From Pseudomonadota bacterium (lineage in GTDB: Bacteria; Desulfobacterota; Desulfovibrionia; Desulfovibrionales; Desulfovibrionaceae), in the NCBI GenBank assembly GCA_018817515.1, contig JAHIUD010000021.1, positions 60,582 to 124,581 of the forward strand: DNA of 64,000 bases, given 5' to 3'. Below are positions 9,144 to 19,613 of this stretch, piece after piece (positions within the stretch are counted from its first letter, which is position 1; every line of letters starts with the position of its first letter). Below the pieces are notes generated by a model, which was given only the letters and a program-made list of their open reading frames with translations, did not search any database and had not been told where the DNA came from. The translations under genes were made by a program, and so were the position numbers.

Positions 9144-12100
9144 ATGGCCAAGACCAAGAAGGACCTGGGCGCAAAGCCCGCTGGGACTGCCGATGAATCC
9201 AAAAACAAGCCAGCTGCAAAGCCGGACCTGACCCAGAAGATCGTCCTCACCGGCGCGGACATTGTCCAGATCGGACCCGACGCCGAACTGCTCGTGGGCG
9301 GCAAGAACTACAACACCGCCATCATCAGCCAGGTTCAAGGCATCCGCGCCCCGCAGTTCAGGGCCATCTCCTCCAATGCCTTCCACATGCTGCTTGATGA
9401 GACCAAGGTCAACGCGGCCCTTGTGCGCTCCATCGTGGACAAGGAATACAACGCCACCGACTGGAACGACGACGAGGTCAACCGCGACGTCGAGTTCTTG
9501 CGCAAGTTCACCCGCCGCATCGCCAAACGCATCACGGCTGAAATGCCCAAGAATCCCGGAACGCTCATCAAGCTGCGTACCTTCGTGAACAACGTGGTCG
9601 AAGGCTTCGCCACCTCGCCTGAGGGCATCGACCAGCTGCGCAAGCGTTCCGTGCTCGTGCAGGCCGCCATCCTCTCTGTGGAGCCTCCCCAGGAGGTCGC
9701 GGAGTCCGTGCGCCGGGCCTATCTCGACATCTGCGCCGACGCCGGGCTGGAAAACGAGCCCGTGGCCGTGCGTTCCTCCGCCGCCGGGGAGGACAGCCGC
9801 AAGAAGGCCTTTGCCGGCCTGCAGGACACGTACCTGAACATCGTGGGCGAGGACCGCTGTGTCGAAGCCTACCACTGGGACTGCGCCTCGGCCTACAACC
9901 TGCGCAGCATGACCTACCGCCGCGAGGCCATCCTCGACGCCGTGCACAAGGCCGAACGCACCGGCGACGACAGCATCGCCGAGACTGCCAAGAAGGAATG
10001 GGCCATCGAGAACACCTCGCTCTCGGTGTGCATCATGCGCATGATCAACCCGCTGATCTCCGGCACGGCCTTCAGTGCCGACACGGCCACCGGCTGCCGC
10101 GGCACCGACCGCAACGACCTGGTCTCCATCGACGCAAGCTACGGCTTGGGCGAGGCCGTGGTGGGCGGCATGGTCACCCCGGACAAGTTCTATGTCTTCC
10201 AGCGCGACGACGGCTCCGAGGTCGTGGTCCGCTACATGGGCTGCAAGGACATGAAGATCGTCTACGACGAGGACCTTGGCGGCACCAAGGACGTCCCCGT
10301 CGACGAGAACGAGATCTTCCGCTGGGCCCTTTCCCTGGCCCAGGCCGAAGAGGTCGCCCGCGGCGTGCGCGGCATTTCCAAGGCCTACGGCGGCATGATC
10401 ATGGACACCGAGTTCTGCATCGACTCCGCCGACCGTCTGTGGTTTGTCCAGGCCCGGCCCGAGACGCGCTGGAACGACGACTTCGACAAGCACCCGGACA
10501 CCATCTTCATGCGCCGCAAGGAAGTGGACCCCAAGGCCCTGGCCGATGCCGAGCTGATCCTTGAGGGCAACGGCGCTTCGCGCGGGGCCGGGCAGGGGAC
10601 TGTGAAGTTCCTGCGCTCCGCGCTTGAGCTCAACAAGGTCAACAAGGGCGACATCCTGGCCGCCGAACGTACCGACCCGGACATGGTGCCGGGCATGCGC
10701 ATCGCCAGCGCCATCCTGGCCGATGTCGGCGGCGACACCAGCCACGCGGCCATCACTTCCCGCGAGCTGGGCATCCCGGCGGTCATCGGCCTGCAGCGCC
10801 TCGAGGTCATCCGCTCCCTGGACGGCCAGGAGGTCACCGTGGACGGCTCGCGCGGGCACGTGTATCGGGGCAGCCTGCCTCTGGTGGACGTGGGCGGCGA
10901 GATCGACGTCAGCAAGCTTCCTTCCACCAAGACCAAAGTCGGCCTGATCCTGGCCGATATCGGCCAGTCGCTGTTCCTCTCGCGTCTGCGCCACGTTCCT
11001 GACTTCGAGGTGGGCCTGCTGCGCGCCGAGTTCATGCTCGGCAACATCAGCGTGCACCCGCTGGCGCTGGAGGCTTTTGACCGCGGCGTCCTGAACTCCC
11101 TGGTGGACGCCAAGCTGCGCGAACTGGACGGCATCCTCTCCAAGGTCATGAAGGAGCAGCTCTCAAGCGGCCTCATCAACATGCGCATCAAGCTGCGCGA
11201 CTACGTGGGCCTCGTCACCGGCCTGGGCAAGGAGCTGGCCTCGCTGAGTGAGCGCGAGAACACCAAGGGCACCGACGAGGTGCTGGCCCTGCACCGCCGC
11301 TTGCGCGAGCTGGACAAGAAGCTCGACGAGCACATCGGCTTCGCCACCGAGCGCCTGGAGACCCTCAAGACCTCGGTGTCCCTGAAGAAGCACATTGCCG
11401 TCATCATGGGCTACACCGATGTTGTGGATAATATCCACGAGACCTACACCGAGGCCCAGAAGCTCAAGCAGGACCACGAGCGCGAGATCGAGAAGATCGC
11501 CGCGCGCATCAAGGATGAGCCGGGCGTCATCGAGATGCTGGAGCGCATCGCCGCCCTGCGCGAGGAAGTGGCCCTGAAGATGGGGCTTAAAAGCGAGATG
11601 GACGAGGTGCGCACCCTGCCCGAGCGCATCCGCAAGCTGCTTGAGTCGCGCGGGTTCCGCACCGGCAAGGAGCACTACATCCAGACCCTGGCCCAGGGCC
11701 TGGCGCTTTTTGCCATGGCCTTCTACGGCAAGAACATCGTCTACCGCACCACGGACTTCAAGACCAACGAGTACCGCAACCTGCTGGGCGGCCTGCTCTT
11801 CGAGCAGCACGAGGACAACCCCATGCTGGGCTTCCGCGGCGTGTCGCGCAACATCCACGACTGGGAGCTGGAAGCCTTCAAGCTCGCGCGCGGCATCTTC
11901 GGCGGCAAGAATCTGCAGATCATGCTGCCCTTCGTGCGCACCCTGGAAGAGGCGCGCAGCATGAAGCGCTACTTGAAGCAGGTGCACAACATCGAGTCCG
12001 GCAAGGACGGGGTGAAGCTCATCCTCATGGCCGAGATTCCTTCCAACGCCATTCTCTGCAAGGAGTTCCTGCAGGAGGTGGACGGCTTCTCCATCGGCTC

Positions 12101-12740
12101 CAACGACATGACCCAGATGGTGCTGGCCACCGACCGCGACAATTCGCGCCTGCAGCACATCTATGACGAAGAGGACCCGGCGGTGGTTTGGGCCATTCTG
12201 GTGACCATCTTCGCTGGCCAGAAGTACGTGAAGAAGGTCGGCTTCTGCGGCCAGGGCGTGTCCAACAGCGAGATCCTGCGCGGGCTGGTGGCCATCGCCG
12301 GCATCGACTCCGCCTCTGTGGTGCCCGACACCTACCGCAAGACCAAGGTCCAGATGGCCGAGGTCGAGGCCCTGGAAATCCCGGTGTCCGGCCTTGGCGA
12401 GTGGCTCAAGGAACAGCACTTCCGCCGCCTGCGCTCCCTGCTCGATGAGCACGGCTACGGCCACATCCTCAAGCGCTACAACACCGCCGAGGACATCATG
12501 GAATGGTACGAGGGCGAGCTCGACCGCTTCAGCGAGCAGCTGCGCGACAACATCGAGAACCCCAAGGAAGCCTTCTACCGCCAGGAGATGGACCACTTCC
12601 GCGCCACCTTCCACAAGCCGGTGATCTACTCGAGCTGGAACTGGACCTACACCGTGGAGGACGCCATGCACCACGCCGGGTTCGCCACCTACGACGAGCA
12701 GGCCAAGGCCATGGCCGTCAAGCGCTCCATGCAGTGGTAG
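9144..12740 (+). CDS. ppsA: Phosphoenolpyruvate synthase-like PEP-utilising enzyme, 1198 aa
   Basis: PPDK/PPS N-domain (EPVAVRSSAAGEDS), phosphohistidine motif GGDTSHAAITSRELGIPAVIG, C-terminal barrel GSNDMTQMVLATDRD and GFCGQG. Confidence 0.88.
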   Translation: MAKTKKDLGAKPAGTADESKNKPAAKPDLTQKIVLTGADIVQIGPDAELLVGGKNYNTAIISQVQGIRAPQFRAISSNAFHMLLDETKVNAALVRSIVDKEYNATDWNDDEVNRDVEFLRKFTRRIAKRITAEMPKNPGTLIKLRTFVNNVVEGFATSPEGIDQLRKRSVLVQAAILSVEPPQEVAESVRRAYLDICADAGLENEPVAVRSSAAGEDSRKKAFAGLQDTYLNIVGEDRCVEAYHWDCASAYNLRSMTYRREAILDAVHKAERTGDDSIAETAKKEWAIENTSLSVCIMRMINPLISGTAFSADTATGCRGTDRNDLVSIDASYGLGEAVVGGMVTPDKFYVFQRDDGSEVVVRYMGCKDMKIVYDEDLGGTKDVPVDENEIFRWALSLAQAEEVARGVRGISKAYGGMIMDTEFCIDSADRLWFVQARPETRWNDDFDKHPDTIFMRRKEVDPKALADAELILEGNGASRGAGQGTVKFLRSALELNKVNKGDILAAERTDPDMVPGMRIASAILADVGGDTSHAAITSRELGIPAVIGLQRLEVIRSLDGQEVTVDGSRGHVYRGSLPLVDVGGEIDVSKLPSTKTKVGLILADIGQSLFLSRLRHVPDFEVGLLRAEFMLGNISVHPLALEAFDRGVLNSLVDAKLRELDGILSKVMKEQLSSGLINMRIKLRDYVGLVTGLGKELASLSERENTKGTDEVLALHRRLRELDKKLDEHIGFATERLETLKTSVSLKKHIAVIMGYTDVVDNIHETYTEAQKLKQDHEREIEKIAARIKDEPGVIEMLERIAALREEVALKMGLKSEMDEVRTLPERIRKLLESRGFRTGKEHYIQTLAQGLALFAMAFYGKNIVYRTTDFKTNEYRNLLGGLLFEQHEDNPMLGFRGVSRNIHDWELEAFKLARGIFGGKNLQIMLPFVRTLEEARSMKRYLKQVHNIESGKDGVKLILMAEIPSNAILCKEFLQEVDGFSIGSNDMTQMVLATDRDNSRLQHIYDEEDPAVVWAILVTIFAGQKYVKKVGFCGQGVSNSEILRGLVAIAGIDSASVVPDTYRKTKVQMAEVEALEIPVSGLGEWLKEQHFRRLRSLLDEHGYGHILKRYNTAEDIMEWYEGELDRFSEQLRDNIENPKEAFYRQEMDHFRATFHKPVIYSSWNWTYTVEDAMHHAGFATYDEQAKAMAVKRSMQW

Positions 12741-12781
12741 GAATTGCCTTGGGCGGTGTAATCCGTCCTTGCAAGTAAGCA

Positions 12782-12815
12782 AACGGCGGTCTGGAAACAG
12801 GCCGCCGTTCTTCTT
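12782..12815 (+). terminator. Intrinsic terminator downstream of ppsA
   Basis: aacggcggtctg-gaaa-caggccgccgtt hairpin then cttcttt. Confidence 0.75.
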
Positions 12816-12828
12816 TGGCTGGGGGGGG

Positions 12829-13185
12829 CTAGTCCTCGAAGGCGGGTATCTTGAGTTCGGCGTCGATCTGGTCGGCATCGGGCGCGTTGTAGCGCACCAG
12901 GTTGCGCAGGTGGAAAAAGCTCTCCTCGTCCATGGGTTTGAAGTCGATGGCGACCCCATGCGCGTCGCTGCGGATGACCTGGCATTCGATCTCGATGCTG
13001 GCCTCGGGGGAGAGGTCGATGCGCACAACGCCGAGCTCTCCGGTGCGGATTTCAGCCTGCGGTCCGGCGAGCATTCCCTTCAGGCTGATGTTCTGGGTGA
13101 CCAGCGGGTGCAGCACGGACCCCTGCCGGAGAAAATTCGCGATGATATGTGTGGTGACCCTGCTGCGGCGGCGGTGATTGTCCAT
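12829..13185 (-). CDS. PilZ-domain protein
   Basis: MDNHRRRSRV (RxxxR) and NISLKGM ((D/N)xSxxG). Confidence 0.8.
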   Translation of the reverse strand: MDNHRRRSRVTTHIIANFLRQGSVLHPLVTQNISLKGMLAGPQAEIRTGELGVVRIDLSPEASIEIECQVIRSDAHGVAIDFKPMDEESFFHLRNLVRYNAPDADQIDAELKIPAFED

Positions 13186-13248
13186 GAGGGGATCCTTCTC
13201 AGGGCATTTTGAGGATGCTTGAATATTAGTCCGGAAAAGATTGCACCG

Positions 13249-14160
13249 TCAAGCTATGGGGGTCTGCTCCGTTGTCGTGGTCGATTGTTCCAGGCGCAGC
13301 AGGCGCAAGTTCGGCAGGGTGATGCCAAGGAGGATCAGGACCATGCCCGCCACCTGGATGGGCACGATGGCCTCGCCCAGGACCAGGGCCGAGGCCAGCA
13401 CCGTGGTGATGGGCTCGATGGTGGAACAGATGGAGGCCTTGGCGCTGCCAACTAGTTCCACGGCCCGGTAAAGCAGCGTCACGGCCAGGGCTGTGGGCAC
13501 AAGCCCCAGCAGCACGCTTAGGGCCTTGCCTGCCGCGTCGAGCCCAAAAAAGCCCGTTGGCGGCGCAACGACTGTGTAGACCAGGGCCGTGGCGAGAACC
13601 ACGTAAAGTGAGATGGTGCGCGGGTTTTCGCCCTTGAGCAGGTACTCCAGGCAGATCAGGTAGAGCGAGAAGATGAGCATGGACGCCACGGCCAGGGCCA
13701 GTCCGGTTTGACTGATGCTGCGCAGGAAGGCGTCGAAAAAGACCAGGCCGCAACCGGCCACCAGCAGGGCCAGGGACAGGGCCACCAGACGGTCCAGGCG
13801 GGTCTTGAAGAGCAGGGCGGACAGAAGCGTGACGGCCACGGGGTAGAAGTAGAGGATGAGTGAGGTTGTGGCCGCCGGGATGAATTTGAGGGAGGCCATA
13901 AAGCAGAAGCTTTGCACCGGGTACAGGCCGATGCCCAGAACCGCGGCCTTGAGCAGGGTCTTGGGCCGGGCCCGCAGCACACTGCGGTCGGTAAGCGCGA
14001 ACCAGCCAAGCAGCATGATGCTGGCGAAGCCGAAGCGGTATTGCAGGATCTCCGTGGGCGCAAAGCCGCGCGCCAGGGCGAGCTTGCCCAGGACGGCGAG
14101 CATGCCGAAGCAGGCTGCAGACAGCGCTGCATAGATGAAACCCTTGGACCCGTGACTCAC
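13249..14160 (-). CDS. EamA/DMT-family transporter
   Basis: GTG start at 14160 (VSHGSKGFIYAALSAACFGMLAVLGKLALARG), AAGGGTGG upstream; two EamA-like halves; the longer ORF to 14562 runs over the upstream gene. Confidence 0.85.
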   Translation of the reverse strand: MSHGSKGFIYAALSAACFGMLAVLGKLALARGFAPTEILQYRFGFASIMLLGWFALTDRSVLRARPKTLLKAAVLGIGLYPVQSFCFMASLKFIPAATTSLILYFYPVAVTLLSALLFKTRLDRLVALSLALLVAGCGLVFFDAFLRSISQTGLALAVASMLIFSLYLICLEYLLKGENPRTISLYVVLATALVYTVVAPPTGFFGLDAAGKALSVLLGLVPTALAVTLLYRAVELVGSAKASICSTIEPITTVLASALVLGEAIVPIQVAGMVLILLGITLPNLRLLRLEQSTTTTEQTPIA

Positions 14161-14239
14161 TATACCACCCTTTTCTCGCGTCGGCAGTGAGCTACTAGAA
14201 CTTCTCGCGGAGGGCAAGGGCGCGCCCGGGAAAGTGTCG

Positions 14240-15640
14240 TTAAAGCTCTGTTGTGAACGAGTATTTGACCAGGTGGGGCTCCTGGCCGGTGTTCGCAGGC
14301 ACGTCCACAGTGAACTCAAGCACCCCGGACGAGGGCCTGGACCATTTCTGGGAGGCGTCCTGCACCTTCCACTTTCCGGGCATGAGCTCCTGAAGCACGA
14401 TGCGCTGGCTCTGTTTCTTCGAATTGCGCACTCGCAGCTCCCAGGTCCCCTTGTAGCTGTTCTTGCCGGTCTTCTCGAAGTCCAGGACCACGCGCTCCAC
14501 CGTGATGTCGAAGGCCTGGCCCAGGCGCAGCTCGACGTTGCCGCCGACCGGTGTGCGCTCAAGGGGTGCTTCGCCCAGGAAGTGCTTGACGCCCGCCTCG
14601 TCCTGGATGGCCCTGAGAGTGCCCTGGGGCAGCGGCAAACCTAAGCCCACGGCCTCGGCATTCCGAAAAGAGATCATGGCGTCGAGCCGTTCCTTGATGG
14701 GATCTGCTTCACGGCCGGAGGGCAGGGCGTTGGCCCGGCCAAGCAGCTTGCGGTTTACAGTGAGATGGCCTGATTGGAACAGCTGCACCTGCCTGGATTG
14801 CTGGTTCAAAAGCGTCACCGGGCGCTTCAAAGGGTACAGATGGTACTCGAAGAGCTCCTCAGGCGCCGCGCTTGCTGAGTCCATGGCCTCGGGCACGGCC
14901 ATGGCCTTGGCGGCGTACATGGCCCGGGGAGCGAATTGCGCGACGCTGCGCGGCTCCCCGGCCAGCAGCTCGACCTTTGCCTCGCTGAAGTCCGCGCCGG
15001 AGCGGTTCTGGAGGGTCACCCAGCCGGTGAGCCTGCCACCGGTGGCGGCTTTGTTCATGGCCAGAACGTAGTCCATGCGCCAGGACAGCTCGCGGGCGAT
15101 GTAGCAAAGCTCGATGTCCTGCTTGGCTGGGCCGGAATTGTAGACGTTCATGGTCAATCTGGGACGCGGGGACAGGCCCTTGGGCACCTCGGGGTAGAGG
15201 ATGGCGTCATAGGGCCCGGCGTAGACTGCGCCGTCGATGAGGAACACCGGCGCCTCGTCGATGGAAAGAATTGTTGCTTGTTTCTGTACACGTCCATCTC
15301 TTGTCTTGCCATCAGGCAAAACTAGCGTAATCTGTTTGCCTAGGTTCCTGCGCAGAAGGTTTGTCGGGGTAAGCAGGTCGTCGTCCAGGGCAAGGTCGCG
15401 GATTTCGAGATCGCGCGGGGCTGTCAGGGAACGCACTTGCAGGCTGTGCGCGTCGATGGTGTTCGGCAGGCCGGGCAGGAGCAGGCTGCCATCACCCTTG
15501 GCCAAGGTGACGGTCCTGAGTTCGGTCACCAGGGCCTGGCCGTTTTGTTGCACAACAAGGCGCACCTTCCTGGATTCCTGGGCGCAGATCTGGGTGGGAA
15601 AGGCAATGAGCAAGGCAACGGCAAGAAGCAGATATTTCAC
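14240..15640 (-). CDS. DUF4139 domain-containing exported protein
   Basis: Signal peptide MKYLLLAVALLIAFPTQICAQ; WRMDYVLAMNKA...GWVTLQNRSGADFSEAKVELLAGE typical of DUF4139. Confidence 0.85.
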   Translation of the reverse strand: MKYLLLAVALLIAFPTQICAQESRKVRLVVQQNGQALVTELRTVTLAKGDGSLLLPGLPNTIDAHSLQVRSLTAPRDLEIRDLALDDDLLTPTNLLRRNLGKQITLVLPDGKTRDGRVQKQATILSIDEAPVFLIDGAVYAGPYDAILYPEVPKGLSPRPRLTMNVYNSGPAKQDIELCYIARELSWRMDYVLAMNKAATGGRLTGWVTLQNRSGADFSEAKVELLAGEPRSVAQFAPRAMYAAKAMAVPEAMDSASAAPEELFEYHLYPLKRPVTLLNQQSRQVQLFQSGHLTVNRKLLGRANALPSGREADPIKERLDAMISFRNAEAVGLGLPLPQGTLRAIQDEAGVKHFLGEAPLERTPVGGNVELRLGQAFDITVERVVLDFEKTGKNSYKGTWELRVRNSKKQSQRIVLQELMPGKWKVQDASQKWSRPSSGVLEFTVDVPANTGQEPHLVKYSFTTEL

Positions 15641-15920
15641 GGAATCCTCCGGGCATTGCTGGGTGATTATTCAGTGTGCAGAGTCTTCCGTATCAGGTTC
15701 CCGCGCATTGTCCAAGCCTGCTTGTCAGGCTTATGAAATAGTCTAAAGAAGTTGTTGTTATAGATATTTTCTTTAGTTGCAAGATTGTTGCAAATGAGTG
15801 CTTTACAAACGGGCACCTCTTGATTCAATAAGTATTCCTGTCTCCGTTGGCTGCGTAAACGGGACAACGAGACGGATAAGAGCGCCCAACTCCCGGCGCT
15901 GATGAGGAGATATCAGCAAT

Positions 15921-16778
15921 ATGTTTGCGATCATCGGAGTTTTCATTGTTCTTGGCTGCGTCATCGGGGGCTACGTCCTCGAGGGCGGTCCGCTAGGCGT
16001 CTTGATGCAGCCCATCGAGCTCTTGATCATTGGTGGTGCGGCGATCGGTTCATTTTTCATCGCCTCGCCCAAGAGCATCATCTTTGGCACCATGAAAAAG
16101 GCCTTCAAGGTCTTTACCGCCTCAGAGGCCAGCAAGCAGACCTTTCTGGATATCCTGAGCGTCATCTACACCCTGATGAACATGGCCCGGCGTGACGGCA
16201 TCGTGTCCATCGAGTCGCATGTGAACAAGCCCGACGGCAGCGCGGTGTTCACCAAGTTCCCCTCGGTCTTGAAAAACCATGAGGTGCGCGACTTCATCTG
16301 CGACAACTTCAAGGTGCTCCTTGCCGGCAATATCGAGCCGCACCAGTTCGAGGCCCTCATGGACATCGACATGGCCGCTTCGCACAAGCACGAGTCCAAC
16401 ACGCCAAACGCCATCAACAAGGTGGCCGACTCCCTGCCTGGCCTGGGCATCGTGGCCGCGGTGCTCGGCGTCGTGCTCACCATGGGCAAGATCAACGAGC
16501 CGCCCGAGGTGCTGGGCCACAGCATCGGCGCGGCACTCGTGGGCACCTTCCTCGGCATTCTCATGTGCTACGGGTTTGCTGGTCCCATGGCCCAGAACCT
16601 TGAGTATCAGGTGAAGGAGACCCATTCCATGCTGGAGGTGGTGAAGTCCGGACTTGTGGGCTTTGCCAGCGGATTCCCGCCGATGCTCGCCGTAGAGGCT
16701 GCCCGCCGCGCCGTTTCTGGCCCGGCCCGCCCCACCTTTGAAGAACTGGAAGGAGCCCTGAAGGGTGGCCAAAAGTAA
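15921..16778 (+). CDS. motA: Flagellar motor stator protein MotA
   Basis: VADSLPGLGIVAAVLGVVLTMGKI, GTFLGILMCYG; followed by motB. Confidence 0.95.
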   Translation: MFAIIGVFIVLGCVIGGYVLEGGPLGVLMQPIELLIIGGAAIGSFFIASPKSIIFGTMKKAFKVFTASEASKQTFLDILSVIYTLMNMARRDGIVSIESHVNKPDGSAVFTKFPSVLKNHEVRDFICDNFKVLLAGNIEPHQFEALMDIDMAASHKHESNTPNAINKVADSLPGLGIVAAVLGVVLTMGKINEPPEVLGHSIGAALVGTFLGILMCYGFAGPMAQNLEYQVKETHSMLEVVKSGLVGFASGFPPMLAVEAARRAVSGPARPTFEELEGALKGGQK

Positions 16779-17541
16779 GGGTACCCAGAACATAATCATC
16801 ATCAAGAAGGGTGGTGATGGGCACGCGGCCCACCACGGCGGGAGCTGGAAGGTGGCCTACGCCGACTTCGTCACGGCCATGATGGCCTTTTTCCTGCTCA
16901 TGTGGCTCATCGCGGCCCTGAAGCCGCAGCAGAAGGAGTCCCTGTCCATCGTGTTCAAGGATGTGAAGCAGGACGCCTCGCAGGTCACCAAACAGGTGGT
17001 CATGCCGGTCTTCATCCCCAAGGACGCCAAAGTCGGCACGACTGAGATGAATCTCTCCGAGAAGGACCAGCTCAAGTATCAGGTGGCCCTTCTGGTGAAG
17101 GAGCTTTTGGCCAAGGACCAGGAGTTGCAAAACAATTCCGGCATCAGCTCCGACAACGCGGGCGTGCTCATGCAGGTGAACAACTCCGTCATGTTCGCGC
17201 CCAATTCCGCAGTGCTTAAGCCGGAGGCCGCGAAACTGCTCGACGGCGTGGCCGACATCCTTCTGGCCCAGAAGGTGGACCTGGTCATCCGCGGCCACAC
17301 AGACGACACCGAGACCGGCAACGGACTGTATCCTTCCAAATGGGAGCTCTCCGCTGCCAGGGCCGCAGCCAGCCTGCGCTACATCCTGGCCAAGGGCAAC
17401 GGCGCCATCGCCGCAACGCGCATGCGCGCCGCAGGCTATGCCGATTCCCGCCCCCTTGTGCCGGTTTTCGACGATGCCAGCCGTACGGCCAACAGGCGCG
17501 TGGAGTTCTATTACCACAGCCCGGAGACAGAGACCTGGTAG
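16765..17541 (+). CDS. motB: Flagellar motor protein MotB (OmpA-like)
   Basis: SWKVAYADFVTAMMAFFLLMWLI TM with conserved D; OmpA-like C-terminus; overlaps motA; GTG start. Confidence 0.95.
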   Translation: MAKSKGTQNIIIIKKGGDGHAAHHGGSWKVAYADFVTAMMAFFLLMWLIAALKPQQKESLSIVFKDVKQDASQVTKQVVMPVFIPKDAKVGTTEMNLSEKDQLKYQVALLVKELLAKDQELQNNSGISSDNAGVLMQVNNSVMFAPNSAVLKPEAAKLLDGVADILLAQKVDLVIRGHTDDTETGNGLYPSKWELSAARAAASLRYILAKGNGAIAATRMRAAGYADSRPLVPVFDDASRTANRRVEFYYHSPETETW

Positions 17542-17565
17542 GGCTCGCAGTTTTTTTACACCAAC

Positions 17566-17594
17566 AAAAAGGCGCCCCGGAGGGCGCCTTTTTT
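17566..17594. terminator. Intrinsic terminator after motAB
   Basis: aaaaaggcgccccggagggcgcctttttt. Confidence 0.85.
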
Positions 17595-17613
17595 CGTGCT
17601 GCGGGTGCGGCCC

Positions 17614-18618
17614 CTAGCAGGAGCGGAAGTTCAGGTCCACGATGAGGTTGCGGTGCTCGTCGTGGCCCTCGAGGCGGCCCTTCTTCATGGCGTCGTACAT
17701 GTGCAGGAAGACCTTGCCGGGTTCGCTCTTCTCGTCGTTCAGGAAGTAGGTGTGGCCGTTTGGACGGTCGTATTTGTTGTTCACGTCGTCGCAGTCCACG
17801 GAGTAGACGTTCTTTGGCGTCAGGTGGATGTGCTCCGGCCCGGTGTGCCCCAGGCGGCGCGAGGCCGAGTCCGCCCCGAGGGGGCCCACCGTTCCGGTGC
17901 CGAGGATGCGGTCGTCGGTGGCGTAGTAGACGATGACGTTGCGCGTGCTGTGGCAGATGAAGCGGCCCTCGCGGCTGTTCTCCAGGGACTCGTTGAACAC
18001 ATCCGCGGCGACCATGAAGATGTTGCGGAACATGAGCGGCACCTGGGCCTTGCGGTGGTAGCGCGACCAGCAGAACAGGGCCTGGCGCAGCACGCGGTTG
18101 CCCATGGAGTGCGCAAGCACGCTCATGCGCTTGAGGCAGGGGGCTTCGCCCGACTTCACGGACTCGCGCCAGACCAGGAACTTCTCCAGGGCGCGGGCAA
18201 AGGCGATGCCGCTGGCTTCGGCGGCTATCTGGTCCTCGTGGAACTCCTTGAGCACAGCCGAGCCGTTGTCGCAGGGCCAGATGACCGGGACCACGTCCAC
18301 CAGCCCCTTGTCCTGTTCATCGAACAGCGCCTGGAGCTTTTCGGTGACGGGGAAGATGTGCTCCTCGGGGAACTGGGCGGAATCATGGATGTAGAAGAGT
18401 ACCTGACGCGCCGGGGACTTGCGCATGGCCTTCATGAAGTTTTCGTTGCCCAGTTCTACATAGGCCTTTTTGGCGTCGTCGCGCCAGCAGAAATAGACTG
18501 ATTGCGCCGCTTCGTTGTTGTCCAGGTCGAAATTCACCTTGCGCATGTCAGAGGATTTGTTGCCCTCAACGAACGGCCTGTTGGTGATGAAGAACATGCG
18601 TGTCTCCTTTTGGCTCAA
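17614..18618 (-). CDS. Alpha/beta hydrolase (DUF900-like)
   Basis: Nucleophile-elbow-like AHSMGNRVLRQAL; VLFYIHDSAQ region. Confidence 0.7.
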   Translation of the reverse strand: MSQKETRMFFITNRPFVEGNKSSDMRKVNFDLDNNEAAQSVYFCWRDDAKKAYVELGNENFMKAMRKSPARQVLFYIHDSAQFPEEHIFPVTEKLQALFDEQDKGLVDVVPVIWPCDNGSAVLKEFHEDQIAAEASGIAFARALEKFLVWRESVKSGEAPCLKRMSVLAHSMGNRVLRQALFCWSRYHRKAQVPLMFRNIFMVAADVFNESLENSREGRFICHSTRNVIVYYATDDRILGTGTVGPLGADSASRRLGHTGPEHIHLTPKNVYSVDCDDVNNKYDRPNGHTYFLNDEKSEPGKVFLHMYDAMKKGRLEGHDEHRNLIVDLNFRSC

Positions 18619-18860
18619 TCGCGAAACGTATCAGTGTATCTGATGAATCTACCCCCAATGACAAGGCCTTGTCCAGCATTTGACGAAACGACATAACGCA
18701 AGAAATGGCGCATGCGTTGCGCGCGGCGCGTTTGTGTGTCGCGCTGTGCGCAACTGCTCTAGGCTGTTTCCGCGTCAGACAGTGATTTGGGATCCACGCC
18801 TGAAGCGCGCGAGAGGGGCAGGCAAGCGTTGTCTCGCCAGCGCTGTACGGCGCCGCACGG

Positions 18861-19505
18861 CTATGCGCAGCGCGGCACCAGAAGCTCGAAGTGTTGCGTC
18901 TCCGGCAGATAGCTGAACAACTCGCCGGACTCGAAATCAAAGTACCAGCCGTGCAGGTAGAGCTGGCCCGCCTCGACGCGCTTGCGCAGCCAGGGGAAGG
19001 TCAGCAGGTTCTCCAGCGAGATCAGGATGGCGGCCTGCTCGCAGGCGCGTTCCTGCACCTGGGGGGCGCTTCCCGCCAGATCCGTCAATACCTGCTCGCG
19101 CGCCTTGGCCGCGATGTTCACCCAGGAATCGATGAAGGCGCCGGAGTGGCCGCCGCCGCCCTCACGCAAGAGGGCCTTGATGCCGCCGCAGTTGCAGTGG
19201 CCGAGCACGATGATGTGCTCCACCTCAAGGGAGCGCACAGCGAACTCCACGGCCGCGCTGACGCCGTGGTGGCCGCCGTCGTCCTCGCAGGGGGGCACCA
19301 GGTTGGCCACGTTGCGCACCACGAAGAGGTCGCCGGGAGCGCACCCGGTGAGCAGGGCCGGGTCGACGCGTGAGTCGGAGCAGCCGATGAGCAAGGCGCG
19401 CGGCTTTTGCTCCTCGCGCAGGTCCTCAAACACAGTGGAGTCCGCGCAGAAATAATCCTTCTGGAACCGCTTGAACCCGAAGATGAACTTTGCAATGTCG
19501 CTCAT
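18861..19505 (-). CDS. Beta-class carbonic anhydrase
   Basis: GCSDSRVDP, VVRNVANLVPP, HIIVLGHCNCGGIKAL; start MSDIAKFIFGF at 19505. Confidence 0.95.
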   Translation of the reverse strand: MSDIAKFIFGFKRFQKDYFCADSTVFEDLREEQKPRALLIGCSDSRVDPALLTGCAPGDLFVVRNVANLVPPCEDDGGHHGVSAAVEFAVRSLEVEHIIVLGHCNCGGIKALLREGGGGHSGAFIDSWVNIAAKAREQVLTDLAGSAPQVQERACEQAAILISLENLLTFPWLRKRVEAGQLYLHGWYFDFESGELFSYLPETQHFELLVPRCA

Positions 19506-19613
19506 GAGCTTCCTGTGAGTTTCATATGTGGGATTGATTCTGACGCGTTGGGCTTGGGCCCAGGAAAACATGAGTGCTCTGGCGTAAAATCCTTGCGGAG
19601 TCAATTGCCGCGG

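Noticed and set aside
13249-14562. 437-aa version of the EamA transporter ORF
   Set aside because: N-terminal about 134 aa is low-complexity and overlaps the DUF4139 gene; GTG at 14160 with a Shine-Dalgarno is the better start.
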